Positions 26,382-35,974 are shown, counted from the first letter of the stretch. The stretch: DNA of 64,000 nucleotides from Acidisoma silvae (GCF_020618775.1 NZ_JAESVB010000004.1:310001-374000), one strand, 5' to 3'. Numbers and translations: made by a program. The notes: a model not told the origin generated them from the letters alone.

Positions 26382-27158
26382 GTGACCAGAATTTCGGAAA
26401 ACCAACAGCTTAGCGACCTGCGTGCCGCGATATCAGGCCTGGAACGGCTGAGCGGGACCAAGGCGGCCGGGGAGGTGCTGCCTTTCGGCGTGGCGCCGCT
26501 GGACCGGCATCTGCCCTGGGGCGGGCTGCGCCTGCCCGGACTGCATGAACTGGCCGATCACGGGTCCGGTCAGCCCTATGCGGCGGCGGCCGGGCTGATG
26601 GCGGCGGGCATTCTGGCCCGGCTGGAGGGGCCGGTTCTGTGGGTGACCGAGCGGCCTGATCTCTACGCCCCGGCTTTGGGCAATGTCGGGTTGAGCCCCG
26701 ATCGCGTTCTGTATGTCACCGCCCGGCGGGCGGTGGCGGCGGTGATGGAGGAGGCGCTGCGCCATGGCCGCTTTGCCGGCGTGGTGGGGGAAGTGCGGCA
26801 GATTGCCCCCATCGCCGCGCGCCGCCTGCAACTGGCGGCGGAAGCGGCGGGCATGCCGGCTTTCCTGCTGCACCGGCCGCAGAAGCGGGAGCCGGCAAGC
26901 GGCCTTGCCCCCATCGCCGCCCTGACGCGCTGGCGCATCGCGCGCCGGCCGTCCGGCCCTGCGGTGCCCGAGGCCCCGCATGTGGCGGGCCTGGCCAGCG
27001 CCCTTTGGCAATTGGACCTCATCCGCTGCCGCGGGGCGGAGGCCGCATCCTGGATCGTGGAGGCATGCGATGCGACGGGTCATCTCCATCTATCTGCCCT
27101 TCTGGCCGACGGATCGCTGGCGCCGGCAACAGCGCAGCCGTATCGCCGGGCAGGTTAG
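26382..27158 (+). CDS. imuA: ImuA-like translesion-synthesis accessory protein
   Basis: A 258-residue RecA-like ImuA protein that works with ImuB and DnaE2 in damage-induced mutagenesis. The core resembles RecA/SulA folds: PFGVAPLDRHLPWGGLRLPGLHEL, the strand VLWVTERPDLYAPAL and the FAGVVGEVRQIA strand. The Walker A is replaced, as usual in ImuA. GTG at 26382 is the start, directly behind the LexA box. It overlaps imuB by 89 bases in another frame. Confidence 0.88.
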   Translation: MTRISENQQLSDLRAAISGLERLSGTKAAGEVLPFGVAPLDRHLPWGGLRLPGLHELADHGSGQPYAAAAGLMAAGILARLEGPVLWVTERPDLYAPALGNVGLSPDRVLYVTARRAVAAVMEEALRHGRFAGVVGEVRQIAPIAARRLQLAAEAAGMPAFLLHRPQKREPASGLAPIAALTRWRIARRPSGPAVPEAPHVAGLASALWQLDLIRCRGAEAASWIVEACDATGHLHLSALLADGSLAPATAQPYRRAG

Positions 27159-28653
27159 GGATCCGGCCGAGCCCGCGCCCCCGCCCAGCGCGGCGGAGGA
27201 TGCGGCACGGCCCGTCATCACCCGTCTGTATGACGGCCGGCGCCATGTGGTGGGGGCTGCCGATGCGGCGGCGCGCCGCCTGGGCATCCAGCAAGGCCAG
27301 CCGCTGGCGGAAGCGCAAGCCATGCATCGCGACCTGACCATTATCGATGCCGATCCGGCGGGGGATGCCACGGGGCTGCGGGCGCTCGCTGTCTGGTGCC
27401 AGCGCTATGCGCCGCTGACGACAGCCGATCTGCCGGACGCTATCCGCATCGACAGTACCGGCGCGGATCATCTGTGGGGTGGCGAGGCCGCCATGCTGGA
27501 AGACCTGCGCCGCCGCCTGTCCGGTGTCGGGCTGACGGTGCGGCTGGCGATGGCCGATACGCCGGGTGCCGCCTGGGCGCTGTCCCATTACGGGGCGGCC
27601 GAACCCGTCACCCTTTGCCCGGCGGGTGGCGTGGCCGAGGCCTTGCGCGTCCTGCCCATTGCCAGCCTGCGCCTGCCGCCGGAGACCCTGGCAGGGCTGG
27701 ACCGCATGGGTTTCGCCCGCGTCGGTGAAGTGATGGACGCGAAACGCGCGCCGCTGTCCCGCCGCTTCGGCGCGACCTTGCTGCATCAACTGGACTACGC
27801 GCTGGGAACCCAGTTCGAACCCTTGGCGCCGCAGGCCGCCGCGACGTTGATCCGCGCGCGGCTGACCTTCGTGGAACCCCTGCTGACGGCCGAAGCCTTT
27901 GCCACCGTCATCGATCGGCTATGTCTGGATGTGGCCAAGGAGTTGGAACGGCGCGGGGAGGGCGCGCGGCGGCTCGATCTGGTCTGCGAGCGGGTAGACG
28001 GCACCGAGCAATGCATCGCGCTCGGCACCGCGCGGCCGGTGCAGCCGGCAGCACAACTGTCGCGCCTGCTGGCCGAGCGGATCGAGACCATAGACCCGGG
28101 CCATGGGGTCGAGGCGATGACGCTATGGGTGGCGCTCGCCGAGCCTGTCACGCCCGAGCAGATCGAAGCCTGGTCGCCGCAAAGCGGCGTCGCCAAAAGC
28201 CTGGGCGAACTGGCACCGCTGATCGACCGTCTGGTGGCGCGCTTCGGCCCCAGGCAGGTCTATCGGCTGGCCCCGGTGGAAAGCGATGTGCCGGAGCGGG
28301 CCGTGAAGCGCATTGGGCCGCTGGCGCCGCCGCAGGGGCGTGGCTGGCCACAAAGCCTGCCGCGACCGCTGCGCCTGCTGACCCCGCCGCAGCCGGTGCA
28401 GGCCATCGCCTTGCTGCCCGACCAGCCGCCCGTCGCCTTCACCTGGCGACGGCAGCGCTACCGCATTCGGCGGGCGGATGGGCCGGAGCGGGTCTTCGGC
28501 GAATGGTGGAAGCGCGGCGGCGAACGCGCGCTGTCGCGCGACTATTGGGCGGTGGAGGACGAGGCCGGCGAGCGCTTCTGGCTTTATCGCAACGGCGACG
28601 GCGAAGACTCAGAGACCGGCAATCTGGCCTGGTTTCTGCACGGTCTTTTTTGA
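27070..28653 (+). CDS. imuB: ImuB, Y-family polymerase-like mutasome protein
   Basis: A 527-residue Y-family homologue that acts as the hub of the DnaE2 mutasome. It starts RRVISIYLPFWPTDRW, where active polymerases have the metal-binding acidic residues, and the second site is DSTGADHLWGG; these catalytic acids are degenerate, as in ImuB generally. The little-finger region and a long C-terminal tail follow. GGAGG 6 bases before ATG 27070 fixes the start inside imuA. No dnaE2 follows in this window, so the polymerase gene must lie elsewhere. Confidence 0.9.
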   Translation: MRRVISIYLPFWPTDRWRRQQRSRIAGQVRDPAEPAPPPSAAEDAARPVITRLYDGRRHVVGAADAAARRLGIQQGQPLAEAQAMHRDLTIIDADPAGDATGLRALAVWCQRYAPLTTADLPDAIRIDSTGADHLWGGEAAMLEDLRRRLSGVGLTVRLAMADTPGAAWALSHYGAAEPVTLCPAGGVAEALRVLPIASLRLPPETLAGLDRMGFARVGEVMDAKRAPLSRRFGATLLHQLDYALGTQFEPLAPQAAATLIRARLTFVEPLLTAEAFATVIDRLCLDVAKELERRGEGARRLDLVCERVDGTEQCIALGTARPVQPAAQLSRLLAERIETIDPGHGVEAMTLWVALAEPVTPEQIEAWSPQSGVAKSLGELAPLIDRLVARFGPRQVYRLAPVESDVPERAVKRIGPLAPPQGRGWPQSLPRPLRLLTPPQPVQAIALLPDQPPVAFTWRRQRYRIRRADGPERVFGEWWKRGGERALSRDYWAVEDEAGERFWLYRNGDGEDSETGNLAWFLHGLF

Positions 28654-28843
28654 GGATGTGCAGAGCCGGCCGTCAGAAATGGTGTCTGCTCAAACATATT
28701 ATTATCAATGCGTTGCAAAGAACATCTTCAATGAAACGTGAGGATGGGTCGCTTTTTCGCATTCCCGCCACAGTTCTATCCGCACACAGGACGGCGCGGC
28801 GGATTGTCCGCGCTTGCCTGGCTTGACGTCGAAGGATGATTTT

Positions 28844-29029
28844 ATGCGCAATTGGAAACAGGTTCTGATCCTGGTCGGCATGCTGTTCGCAGCCGGCAGC
28901 CTGTCCGCCTGCTGTGGCCCCTGGGGCGGCGGCTTCTGCGGCGGCTGGGGCCACCATCATGGTGGTGGCGGCGGCGGCGGTTACGGCGGCGGTCCGGGCG
29001 GCGGTGGCCCCGGCCAGGGCCATCCGTAA
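28844..29029 (+). CDS. small Gly/His-rich lipoprotein
   Basis: A 61-residue protein. The signal peptide ends in the lipobox LSAC at residues 20-23, so it should be lipidated at Cys23. The rest is almost only Gly with His, Trp and Pro (GGWGHHHGGGGGGGYGGGPG), a composition seen in small envelope proteins. AAGGA precedes ATG 28844. No function assigned. A strong hairpin follows. Confidence 0.62.
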   Translation: MRNWKQVLILVGMLFAAGSLSACCGPWGGGFCGGWGHHHGGGGGGGYGGGPGGGGPGQGHP

Positions 29030-29039
29030 TCCGATTCAA

Positions 29040-29064
29040 GCGGCGGGCCTCATCGGCCCGCCGC
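29040..29064. terminator. hairpin between convergent genes
   Basis: Perfect 10-bp stem GCGGCGGGCC/GGCCCGCCGC with a 5-base loop TCATC, placed 11 bases after the lipoprotein stop and 12 bases beyond the end of the opposing glycosyltransferase gene. The following bases are only mildly T-rich. It could end transcripts from both sides. Confidence 0.65.
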
Positions 29065-29075
29065 CATTGCTCTCG

Positions 29076-30005
29076 TTATAGGCGTGTGAACAAACCATTA
29101 TCGGTTCTGCGAAGCAGGCTCTGTTTTTTATTGTACACGTAGTGATGCCTTACCGGGCAGCCCAGGTGAACATAGCTTTCCAATGCCGCCATATTGCTGA
29201 AAGTGGAATGCGAGTTTCCGACAAATACTTTGGCTGACCGGGCGATTTCAAAATCGATCAGTGACAGGCGCAACGGACCGAAAGCCTCGCTTTCCTGAGC
29301 GGTCAGAATATCCGACTTGAAGATCAGTCTCAGCCCGGTCGCGTCAAAACAATCGCGGCGGATTTTCTCTTTGGGATGAAGCAACGCTGCTTCGTCACAG
29401 ATGACATAGAGATATTCGAGCATCCTGAATTCATCGCGAATTTTTTTCGCGATTAGGTCGTGATCAAGCCATACATCCTCGTCGAGATTGTGCAGCGCGG
29501 AGAGATGGGCGGCGTGAGTCTCCCAGTCTTTTTCGATCCTGAACTGCGCAACGGCAAGGTTGGGGTATCTGTTGATCTCCGACACGATCGTGTCGACGAC
29601 CCGGCTGCGCCCGACATGGGTCTTCAGGCTTCTGATGGCATCGGCCACGAAAGCGTCTCGTTCCCGATAGCGACCGTCGAACATGCCGCTGTGAAACAGA
29701 TTGGACGTCTTCCAGAAATAATTTTCGTAGCTGCTGCGATAGAGGGTGTCGTCATCTCTCAGCCGCAGCGTGACGTTCCATCGCCGGCAGAAATCCCGAA
29801 TGCAGTCTTCGTCGAAAATATCGCCGAAGTCATAGGCGTCATATTTGCGCGCGATCTGGTCCATTTCCGTGATCTGCGGCAGCGCCAGCGGAAGATGAGA
29901 TTCGAAACTGTCCAGAAAAGCCCCGAGCAGAGCCATTTTCTGATTGCTGATGCCGCCGCCGCCATGCACCGCATAGCCGCATACAAGATGAGCGTCATCC
30001 GACAT
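29076..30005 (-). CDS. fucosyltransferase-like glycosyltransferase
   Basis: A 309-residue protein. The C-terminal SAKVFVGNSHSTFSNMAA resembles the GDP-sugar-binding loop of alpha-1,6- and protein O-fucosyltransferases (GT-B fold), and the middle has LYVICDEAALLHPKEK in place of the usual donor strand. No signal peptide. Its start overlaps the end of the acetyltransferase gene by 11 bases, so both are made from one transcript. Base composition is less GC-rich than the surroundings. The fucosyltransferase label is by motif only. Confidence 0.62.
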   Translation of the reverse strand: MSDDAHLVCGYAVHGGGGISNQKMALLGAFLDSFESHLPLALPQITEMDQIARKYDAYDFGDIFDEDCIRDFCRRWNVTLRLRDDDTLYRSSYENYFWKTSNLFHSGMFDGRYRERDAFVADAIRSLKTHVGRSRVVDTIVSEINRYPNLAVAQFRIEKDWETHAAHLSALHNLDEDVWLDHDLIAKKIRDEFRMLEYLYVICDEAALLHPKEKIRRDCFDATGLRLIFKSDILTAQESEAFGPLRLSLIDFEIARSAKVFVGNSHSTFSNMAALESYVHLGCPVRHHYVYNKKQSLLRRTDNGLFTRL

Positions 30006-30894
30006 GCAAAGAGGCCTTTGTCGTTTCCACCGCCGTGGCGGCGGTCAGAAATGCCCCGATATCGTCGGACATCATGAGGGGTAGGAATTCATCCACCTTA
30101 TGAACCGGCCAGTCCCACCAGCGGATGCGAAGCAGGGCTTCGATCACGCGAAAATCGAAGCGATATCGGATCAATTTCGCCGGATTTCCGGCCATGATGG
30201 CATAGGGCGGCACGTCCTTCGTAATCACGCTATGGGCCGCAATGACCGCCCCATCGCCGATCGTCGCGCCAGAACTGATGAAGACATTGGCCGAGATCCA
30301 AACGTCATTGCCAATGACGACATCGCCTTTCGTGCTGTGATCCTTGACGGGCGGGGCCGACGGCCAGGCCCTGACAAGGGTCGCAAACGGATAGGTCGTG
30401 ACAAAATCGGGCCTGTGATTGCCGAGAGCAATCGACACGCCGTCCGCCACCGAGGAATAGCGTCCGATCGTGAACTTTGCCATCTCCGGGCTAAAGAACG
30501 TGGGCTCTCCATAAGTGCAGTCGCCGACGGACCAGCCGAGATTCGTGATGTGCCAGCGCAGATGATCGGCGGTGCGAATGATGGCCCGGTCGCGCTTGTC
30601 CCAATCCTGCAGTTCGATTTGCACGGCCACGCGGGCGCCCGCATCGGCCAGGTAAAGACCCTGCATGACGAGGGTATCGCCGCTTCCGGTCGGCCTATCA
30701 AACCTGACGGCGGGTTCGCCCGATTCGCGCGTGATGACGAGCTGGTCATCGTCGATATGCCATAGCATTTCGACCCCGGGCATGACGCCCAGAACCCGCC
30801 CGCCGGGGTGAAATCTCACCGTCTGAACTGGGGACGTCCCGTCGAGGACGCTGTAGCTCCATAATCCGCTGGAGATAGTGTCCCGGTCGATCAT
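29995..30894 (-). CDS. CatB/Vat-type hexapeptide acetyltransferase with extra N-terminal domain
   Basis: A protein of about 299 residues. The C-terminal half is a left-handed beta helix acetyltransferase of the xenobiotic (CatB/Vat) type: FTIGRYSSVADGV, IGNDVWISANVFIS, VIAAHSVITKDVPPYAIMAGNP. Before it lie about 120 residues of predominantly beta character (GLWSYSVLDG, VRFHPGGRVLG, LQDWDKRDRAII) that I cannot assign. ATG 30894 is preferred over 30921 since a GGA-containing site precedes it. It overlaps the fucosyltransferase-like gene, so it probably acetylates a related sugar. Confidence 0.75.
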   Translation of the reverse strand: MIDRDTISSGLWSYSVLDGTSPVQTVRFHPGGRVLGVMPGVEMLWHIDDDQLVITRESGEPAVRFDRPTGSGDTLVMQGLYLADAGARVAVQIELQDWDKRDRAIIRTADHLRWHITNLGWSVGDCTYGEPTFFSPEMAKFTIGRYSSVADGVSIALGNHRPDFVTTYPFATLVRAWPSAPPVKDHSTKGDVVIGNDVWISANVFISSGATIGDGAVIAAHSVITKDVPPYAIMAGNPAKLIRYRFDFRVIEALLRIRWWDWPVHKVDEFLPLMMSDDIGAFLTAATAVETTKASLHVG

Positions 30895-31066
30895 AACGCT
30901 ATTCCGAACATAAATTGTCATTTTTGGCCGTCAGCCGAGACCGCCGAAAAGCCAGCTATGACTGCATATCGATTGCGCAGCACGACGGCGCCATGACATC
31001 TGGGATCAATCTATCGGGGCGGTTGATCACCTCAGGCTGCGTCACAATGCAGCGCTTGCCGGCCCT

Positions 31067-33082
31067 TTACTTGCCGCCGCTGCCGGCTTTCGTCTCATGC
31101 AGCATCCGCTCAACGCGCCGAATAAGATCGTCGATGGAAAAGGGCTTGGTCAATACTTCCATCCCCGGCTCGATATGGCCGTGGTTGAGGACGGCATTCT
31201 CCGCATAGCCGGTGATGAACAACACGCGCAGGTCACGCTTCAGCACCCGCGCGGCATCCGCCACCTGGCGTCCGTTCAACCCGCCGGGCAGTCCGACATC
31301 GGTAATCAGCAGGTCGATCTCCGGCTCGCCCTCGAAGATCTTCAGGGCGCTGGCGCCGTCCTCCGCCTCGATACAGTGATAGCCGAGATCGCCCAGCGCA
31401 TCCGCCACCAGCAGGCGCACGGTTGGCTCATCATCCACGATCAGCACGCTTTCGCCGCTCGGGTGAATGCGCGGCAGGCGGGCCGGTGCCACGGCCTCGC
31501 GCTCATCCTGCGTGCCATGATGGCGCGGCAGATAGATGGTGACGGTGGTACCCTGGCCCAGTTCCGAATAGATGCGCACCTGGCCATGGCTTTGCCGTGC
31601 GAAGCCATAGACCATGGAGAGGCCGAGCCCGGTGCCCTGGCCGATCGGCTTGGTGGTGAAGAAGGGATCGAAAACGCGATCCAGAATAGACTTATCAATG
31701 CCGCTGCCGGTATCGGTGACGCTGACGGCCACATACTGGCCCTGCACCATATTGCGCTCGCGCGCCGTGCGTTCATCCAGCCAGCGGTTGGAGGTTTCGA
31801 TGGTGATGCGCCCGCCGCCCACCATGGCATCGCGGGCATTGATGCACAGGTTGAGGATGGCGTTTTCCAGCTGATTGGCATCGACCTGCGCGGTCCAAAG
31901 CCCGCCCGCCGCGATGGTCTCTACCGCAATCCCCGGTCCCACCGTCCGCTGCACAAGCTCCACCAATTCCGACAGCAGCTTGTTGATGATGGTGGGCTTG
32001 GGCGACAGCGTCTGCCGCCGCGCGAAGGCCAGCAGCCGATGCGTCAGCGCGGCGGCGCGGCGCGCGGCGCCCTGGCCGGCATGGATGTATTTCTCTACAT
32101 CCGCCGTACGGCCCTGGGCCGCGCGAATGCCGATCATCTCGAAACTGCCGGAAATGCCCGCCAGAAGATTGTTGAAGTCATGCGCCAGCCCGCCGGTCAG
32201 CTGGCCCACGGCCTCCATCTTCTGGGCCTGGCGCAGCGCTTCCTCGGCGATGCGCAGCCGGTCCTGTTCGGCCAGCCGGTCCGTCACGTCATACCCGAAC
32301 TGATAGGCGCCGATCTGCTCGCCGACGGCATTGCGCAGCGGGCTGAAATGCTGCTCGTAATAGCGGCGGTCGAGCGACGGATCACCGTATTCGTCGATCA
32401 TCACATAGTCTTCGCCCGCGAAGGCTTTCGCCCAGGCCTTCCGCAGGTCGGCCAGCAACTCGGGATGCGCGGCCAGAAGGTCACCGATCTTGTCGCCGAT
32501 CCGGGGGCGCGACCCGAAGACACGCTCGAATTCCGCCGCCGCCGCGCTGTTCACGGCCAGATAGCGCATCTCCATATCCAGCACATGGACAAAGGCATGG
32601 GTATTTTCGACGATGCCGGCCAGAAGCTGGCGGTCGGCGACAGCGGTCGCGACCCGCGCCTCCAGGGTTTCATTCACGTCCATCAAAGCCCGCTCGGCGC
32701 GTTTGCGGTCGGTTACATCCTTGAACAGAACCGCGACCTGCCGGCGGCTGGCGGGCTCGATGCGGAAGGAGGAGACTTCCAGGTAATGGCCGGTCGCGAC
32801 CAGTTCCTGCTCGAAGCGAATGGGCTGCCCGGTGGCCAGCACCGCGCCATAGCGCGCCACCCAGGCATCGGCCTCATTGGGCACCATGTCGCGCAGCGTC
32901 TGGCCGACGACATTGGGGATGCCGGCATGGACCGCATAGGCGGGATTGGCCTCGATATGAATATAGTCGCTCAAAGGCCCATGCGGACCGTCGAAGAATT
33001 CGATGACGCAGAAACCCTGGTCCATCGATTCGAACAGGGTGCGGTAATAGGCTTCGCTGTCCGATTGCGGCACGGACGGCAT
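31067..33082 (-). CDS. PAS-domain hybrid histidine kinase with receiver domain
   Basis: A 671-residue cytoplasmic sensor kinase. Two PAS domains occupy roughly residues 10-270. The HisKA domain has the phospho-accepting His301 in [11 protein letters not shown], typical of the HWE/PleC-like hybrid group. The ATPase domain has NARDAM, DTGSGI and GTGLGLSMV boxes. A C-terminal receiver ([27 protein letters not shown]) makes it a hybrid. No membrane segments, so it senses an intracellular signal. ATG 33082 is preferred over an upstream TTG. No partner regulator is adjacent. Confidence 0.88.
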   Translation of the reverse strand: MPSVPQSDSEAYYRTLFESMDQGFCVIEFFDGPHGPLSDYIHIEANPAYAVHAGIPNVVGQTLRDMVPNEADAWVARYGAVLATGQPIRFEQELVATGHYLEVSSFRIEPASRRQVAVLFKDVTDRKRAERALMDVNETLEARVATAVADRQLLAGIVENTHAFVHVLDMEMRYLAVNSAAAAEFERVFGSRPRIGDKIGDLLAAHPELLADLRKAWAKAFAGEDYVMIDEYGDPSLDRRYYEQHFSPLRNAVGEQIGAYQFGYDVTDRLAEQDRLRIAEEALRQAQKMEAVGQLTGGLAHDFNNLLAGISGSFEMIGIRAAQGRTADVEKYIHAGQGAARRAAALTHRLLAFARRQTLSPKPTIINKLLSELVELVQRTVGPGIAVETIAAGGLWTAQVDANQLENAILNLCINARDAMVGGGRITIETSNRWLDERTARERNMVQGQYVAVSVTDTGSGIDKSILDRVFDPFFTTKPIGQGTGLGLSMVYGFARQSHGQVRIYSELGQGTTVTIYLPRHHGTQDEREAVAPARLPRIHPSGESVLIVDDEPTVRLLVADALGDLGYHCIEAEDGASALKIFEGEPEIDLLITDVGLPGGLNGRQVADAARVLKRDLRVLFITGYAENAVLNHGHIEPGMEVLTKPFSIDDLIRRVERMLHETKAGSGGK

Positions 33083-33354
33083 CACGGGGTGCTCACCCGC
33101 ATCAAGCGGCAGGCTAGAGGTCCGGAGGCATGCACGAGGATCGACATCGGAATCCAATTTTGCGGCGGATTTGACTTGAAGGCCTAAGCCCGCAGCGTCA
33201 AGCGCGGCCCGGCGGGATCGAGGGACTGTGATCGCAGGACCAGTTCGACGCTGGCCGGTGGTTCAAAAACCCCAGCGCCGCCGCTATGCTGCCGTCTGTA
33301 AAACAGAAGCCGGCCTTACCGGCCCCGTTCGTCTGAAAGGCTGCTGCGACGCCC

Positions 33355-34656
33355 ATGCTCGATCACCCCAATGCCGATTACCGGATTCTCACCGCCGCCG
33401 ATGTGCCCGCCTATCTGGCGGGCCTGCCCGCTATCGCGGGACGTCTGGGTGGCCAACCTGCGGACTGGACCTGTCAGGACGTCGCCGACGGCAATCTCAA
33501 TTCCGTCTTTCTGGTCGATGGTCCGGCAGGCGGGCTTTGCGTCAAACAGGCGCTGCCTTACGTGCGTGTGGCGGGCGAAAGCTGGCCCATGGATGTCAGC
33601 CGCGCCTTTTTCGAGTTCAGCTACGGCCAGCGCATCGCGCCTTTCGTCGGTAGGCTGGCCCCGGCCATTCACCATTTCGATGCGGCGCAGTTCATCATCG
33701 TCATGGAAAAGCTGTCGCCGCATATCATCTTGCGCCGCGCCATGATCGCGGGGGAGCACCATCCGCGCGTGCCGGAGGATGTGGCCGATTACGTCGCCGC
33801 GGCGTCCTTCTATACCTCGGACCTGGCCGCGCCTTTTGAGAGCAAGGCCGCCGATCAGGCCATCTTCGCCCGCAATACGGCGCTACAGCGCATTTCCGTC
33901 GATCTCGTGTTCACTGATCCTTATGCGGTCAGCGAGCGCAACCGCATCACCGCGCCGCTGGAAGCCTGGGCCGCGTCCTTCCGCGCCGATATCGACCTGA
34001 AGGCCGCGGTGACGCGCGCGCGATTGACCTATCTGACACGGGCGCAGTCTCTGCTGCATGGCGACCTGCATTCGGGCTCCATCATGGTGACGCAAGCCGA
34101 GACGCGCGTGATTGACGGGGAATTCGCCCTCGTCGGGCCGTCTGGATTCGATATCGGCAATTTCATCGCCCATTACGTCATGGCCTGGTACGCCAAGCCG
34201 TTTCATGAGTCTGGCGCGACGAGCGTGGGCGTATTCCGCGATCATCTGGCGGCCGACATCGTGCTGTTCTGGGACAGGTTCGAGGCGCGGTTCCTGTCCC
34301 ATTGGCGCGGCTTTGCCGGCGCGGCGGACGGTCTGCCGGCCAGCCATTTTTCCGGCCCGGCTGGGGCCGCGCGGGCCGAGACGCTGCGGCGCGCCTATGT
34401 CGCCGATCTGTTCCGCGACGCGCTGATGTTCATGGCTTGCAAGATCATCCGCCGTGTTTTGGGCTTCGCGCAGATCGCGGATTTTCTGGTCATTACCGAT
34501 GAAGCGGTGCGCGCGCTGCCGCAGGCAGCGGCATTGGCCTTCGCGCGTTCGGTTCTGCTCTATCCCGAGCGCTACGGCGATATCGCGGCCATCGTCGCGG
34601 CCCTGCCGCGTTTCGACGCGGCCGGTCTGGACCCGGCGGTGACGCGGGGGGAGTAG
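33355..34656 (+). CDS. mtnK: 5-methylthioribose kinase
   Basis: It phosphorylates 5-methylthioribose in methionine salvage. The 433-residue protein has the protein-kinase-like APH fold with catalytic Asp in LLHGDLHSGSIM and the metal site DGEFALVGPSGFDIGNF, the specific MtnK signature. The N-terminal DVADGNLNSVFLV is the nucleotide loop. It stands alone: no mtnA or other salvage gene is adjacent in the window. Length is near the family norm. Confidence 0.92.
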   Translation: MLDHPNADYRILTAADVPAYLAGLPAIAGRLGGQPADWTCQDVADGNLNSVFLVDGPAGGLCVKQALPYVRVAGESWPMDVSRAFFEFSYGQRIAPFVGRLAPAIHHFDAAQFIIVMEKLSPHIILRRAMIAGEHHPRVPEDVADYVAAASFYTSDLAAPFESKAADQAIFARNTALQRISVDLVFTDPYAVSERNRITAPLEAWAASFRADIDLKAAVTRARLTYLTRAQSLLHGDLHSGSIMVTQAETRVIDGEFALVGPSGFDIGNFIAHYVMAWYAKPFHESGATSVGVFRDHLAADIVLFWDRFEARFLSHWRGFAGAADGLPASHFSGPAGAARAETLRRAYVADLFRDALMFMACKIIRRVLGFAQIADFLVITDEAVRALPQAAALAFARSVLLYPERYGDIAAIVAALPRFDAAGLDPAVTRGE

Positions 34657-34678
34657 GGTCTGTCAGACCATCCAGAAA

Positions 34679-34755
34679 GGTCACCCCCGCGAAAGCGGGA
34701 ATCTGCTTCTCCCTAGTGCTACGAAAGAAGATCCCCGTTATTCGTGGGAATAACG
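34679..34755. repeat. palindromic repeat, type A, copy 4 (degenerate)
   Basis: Two imperfect stems (ACCCCCGC/GCGGGAAT and ATCCCCG/CGTGGGAAT) between mtnK and the AT-rich membrane gene. A GGTCTGTCAG sequence precedes it and TTCGGCAGAACC follows, possible outer ends of a larger unit. Pairing is decayed compared with other copies. Confidence 0.7.
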
Positions 34756-34803
34756 TTGTTTTAACAAAAATTCGGCAGAACCTAGAGAAAGTGTATCTAG
34801 CGT

Positions 34804-35625
34804 TTATCGTGACGCTATATTTCGCAGGCAGTTTTTCAGAAGTTTGAGAAATTTTCCAAGTCGTGATTTCATCAATATCTGGAATAAGCAGGAATTTTCT
34901 ACTTTTGTTTTTGCACAAGAAAATATAGACGAGAGCAATCTGAGCCAGGGATCTTCACTGTGCAAAAATTTGTGCATTGGCTCCAGGCAGAAAAATGTAA
35001 GACTTGCAAAAGTCAGTAGCGCGGAAGCGCAGGCTGCGCTGGTAAACCGAACGCGCCAGGGTGCGGAAAACCATTCATAATGTCCGCCAACGATACTGAG
35101 AGCCATCAAAGCCGCAGCACAGGTGATGAATGCTTTGGCTAGCAATAGGACGAGTAGGTAAGTTGGTGACATCAGTTTTTGAAACCATGCCGGCTGACGC
35201 ATCGCAACCAGCTTTGGTTCAATATTTGCCGGAAACATATCGCCGTCAGCCAGCGGCATGCCGGATTTATTGGCTCTTTCTGGTAGGCAACCCAGAAACC
35301 CACAAATGATCCAAGTCAACAGGCGTGGGCCATAAATCAATGTCAAACCGCTCATGAATGCGATCAGCTCGCACTTGAGATTCATTTCCCCGAGGAAAAT
35401 CTTGTTGAGGATTTGCCCTATTGGGCCGCTTGGTTGGCCGTGGCCAGAAAAAAAGCCAAGCTTTACAGAGGCGAAAATGGTAATTGCAAAAGCAAAGAAT
35501 ATATATGAGAAAATCCGAACGGATTCAAAAACATTCTTTCGATCATTGGGTTTCATAAGGCGAGCAGTCGCCCACAAATATCCCAAAAAACCGGTGAATA
35601 CAGTAATCGGCCAAGCTAGGGTCAC
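34804..35625 (-). CDS. AT-rich membrane protein of unknown function
   Basis: A 273-residue integral membrane protein with five or so hydrophobic segments (ITVFTGFLGYLWA, IFSYIFFAFAITIFASV, LIYGPRLLTWIICGFLG, LVLLLAKAFITCAAALMALSI, ASALLTFASLTFFCL). No family recognised. Start is GTG 35625. Base and codon use differ sharply from all neighbours (many Lys AAA, Phe TTT, AT-ending codons), and repeats flank it on both sides, so recent acquisition is likely. It runs opposite to mtnK, alone. Confidence 0.68.
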   Translation of the reverse strand: MTLAWPITVFTGFLGYLWATARLMKPNDRKNVFESVRIFSYIFFAFAITIFASVKLGFFSGHGQPSGPIGQILNKIFLGEMNLKCELIAFMSGLTLIYGPRLLTWIICGFLGCLPERANKSGMPLADGDMFPANIEPKLVAMRQPAWFQKLMSPTYLLVLLLAKAFITCAAALMALSIVGGHYEWFSAPWRVRFTSAACASALLTFASLTFFCLEPMHKFLHSEDPWLRLLSSIFSCAKTKVENSCLFQILMKSRLGKFLKLLKNCLRNIASR

Positions 35626-35770
35626 TTAAATCTATCCGTGGCAAAGCTGCTGCTTATCACATCTACGGCATGCTGGAGCCTTCATGTTATTGATATTTCA
35701 AATCAATTTTCATGCTGGCATTGGGGCTTTCTAGTGTCTGTCGGAGTTAAATCGAATCATCTCAAAAAGC

Positions 35771-35865
35771 CGTCATGCCGCGGGCGGCCCCACCCGGCCC
35801 CCGAGCTGGGCATCCAGACCTTGGGCGCCCTAAGCTGGATCGCCGGGTCAAGCCCGGCGATGACG
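35771..35865. repeat. palindromic repeat, variant with ATCGCCGGG stem
   Basis: CGTCATGCC at the left and an ATCGCCGGG/CCCGGCGAT stem then GACG at the right, with a GGGCGCCC centre. Shares the CGTCAT/ATGACG frame and GGCGCC core of types A and B but has its own stem sequences. Confidence 0.75.
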
Positions 35866-35906
35866 AATATAGGATCGCTTCAATCTAAACCTGACAAACT
35901 CTAAGC

Positions 35907-35934
35907 CGTCATACCCGCTTGCGTGGGTATGACG
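35907..35934. repeat. palindromic repeat, type A, single hairpin
   Basis: CGTC, stem ATACCCGC/GTGGGTAT, GACGG, then the GTTTCA tail ending near AACCTAGCAG. It is half of the two-hairpin unit, with a G-T wobble in the stem. Confidence 0.8.
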
Positions 35935-35974
35935 GTGTTTCAATCAGAACCTAGCAGAGCCTCGCAGGAACCGA

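Larger units (their letters stand above)
35626..35974. other. intergenic region with repeats
   Basis: A 349-base gap. The left third is AT-rich like the membrane gene it follows. Then come a variant palindrome (35771-35865) and a single-hairpin repeat copy (35907-35934). Between them CTTCAATCTAAACCTGACA matches the tail of other copies. No gene seen. Confidence 0.6.

Noticed and set aside
31097-33187. 696-codon plus-strand frame opposite the histidine kinase
   Set aside because: Shadow of the kinase with its H, N and G boxes intact on the other strand.
33083-33354. Possible SAM- or SAH-type riboswitch before mtnK
   Set aside because: I looked for the known conserved cores and could not match any; only generic GC-rich pairing is present.
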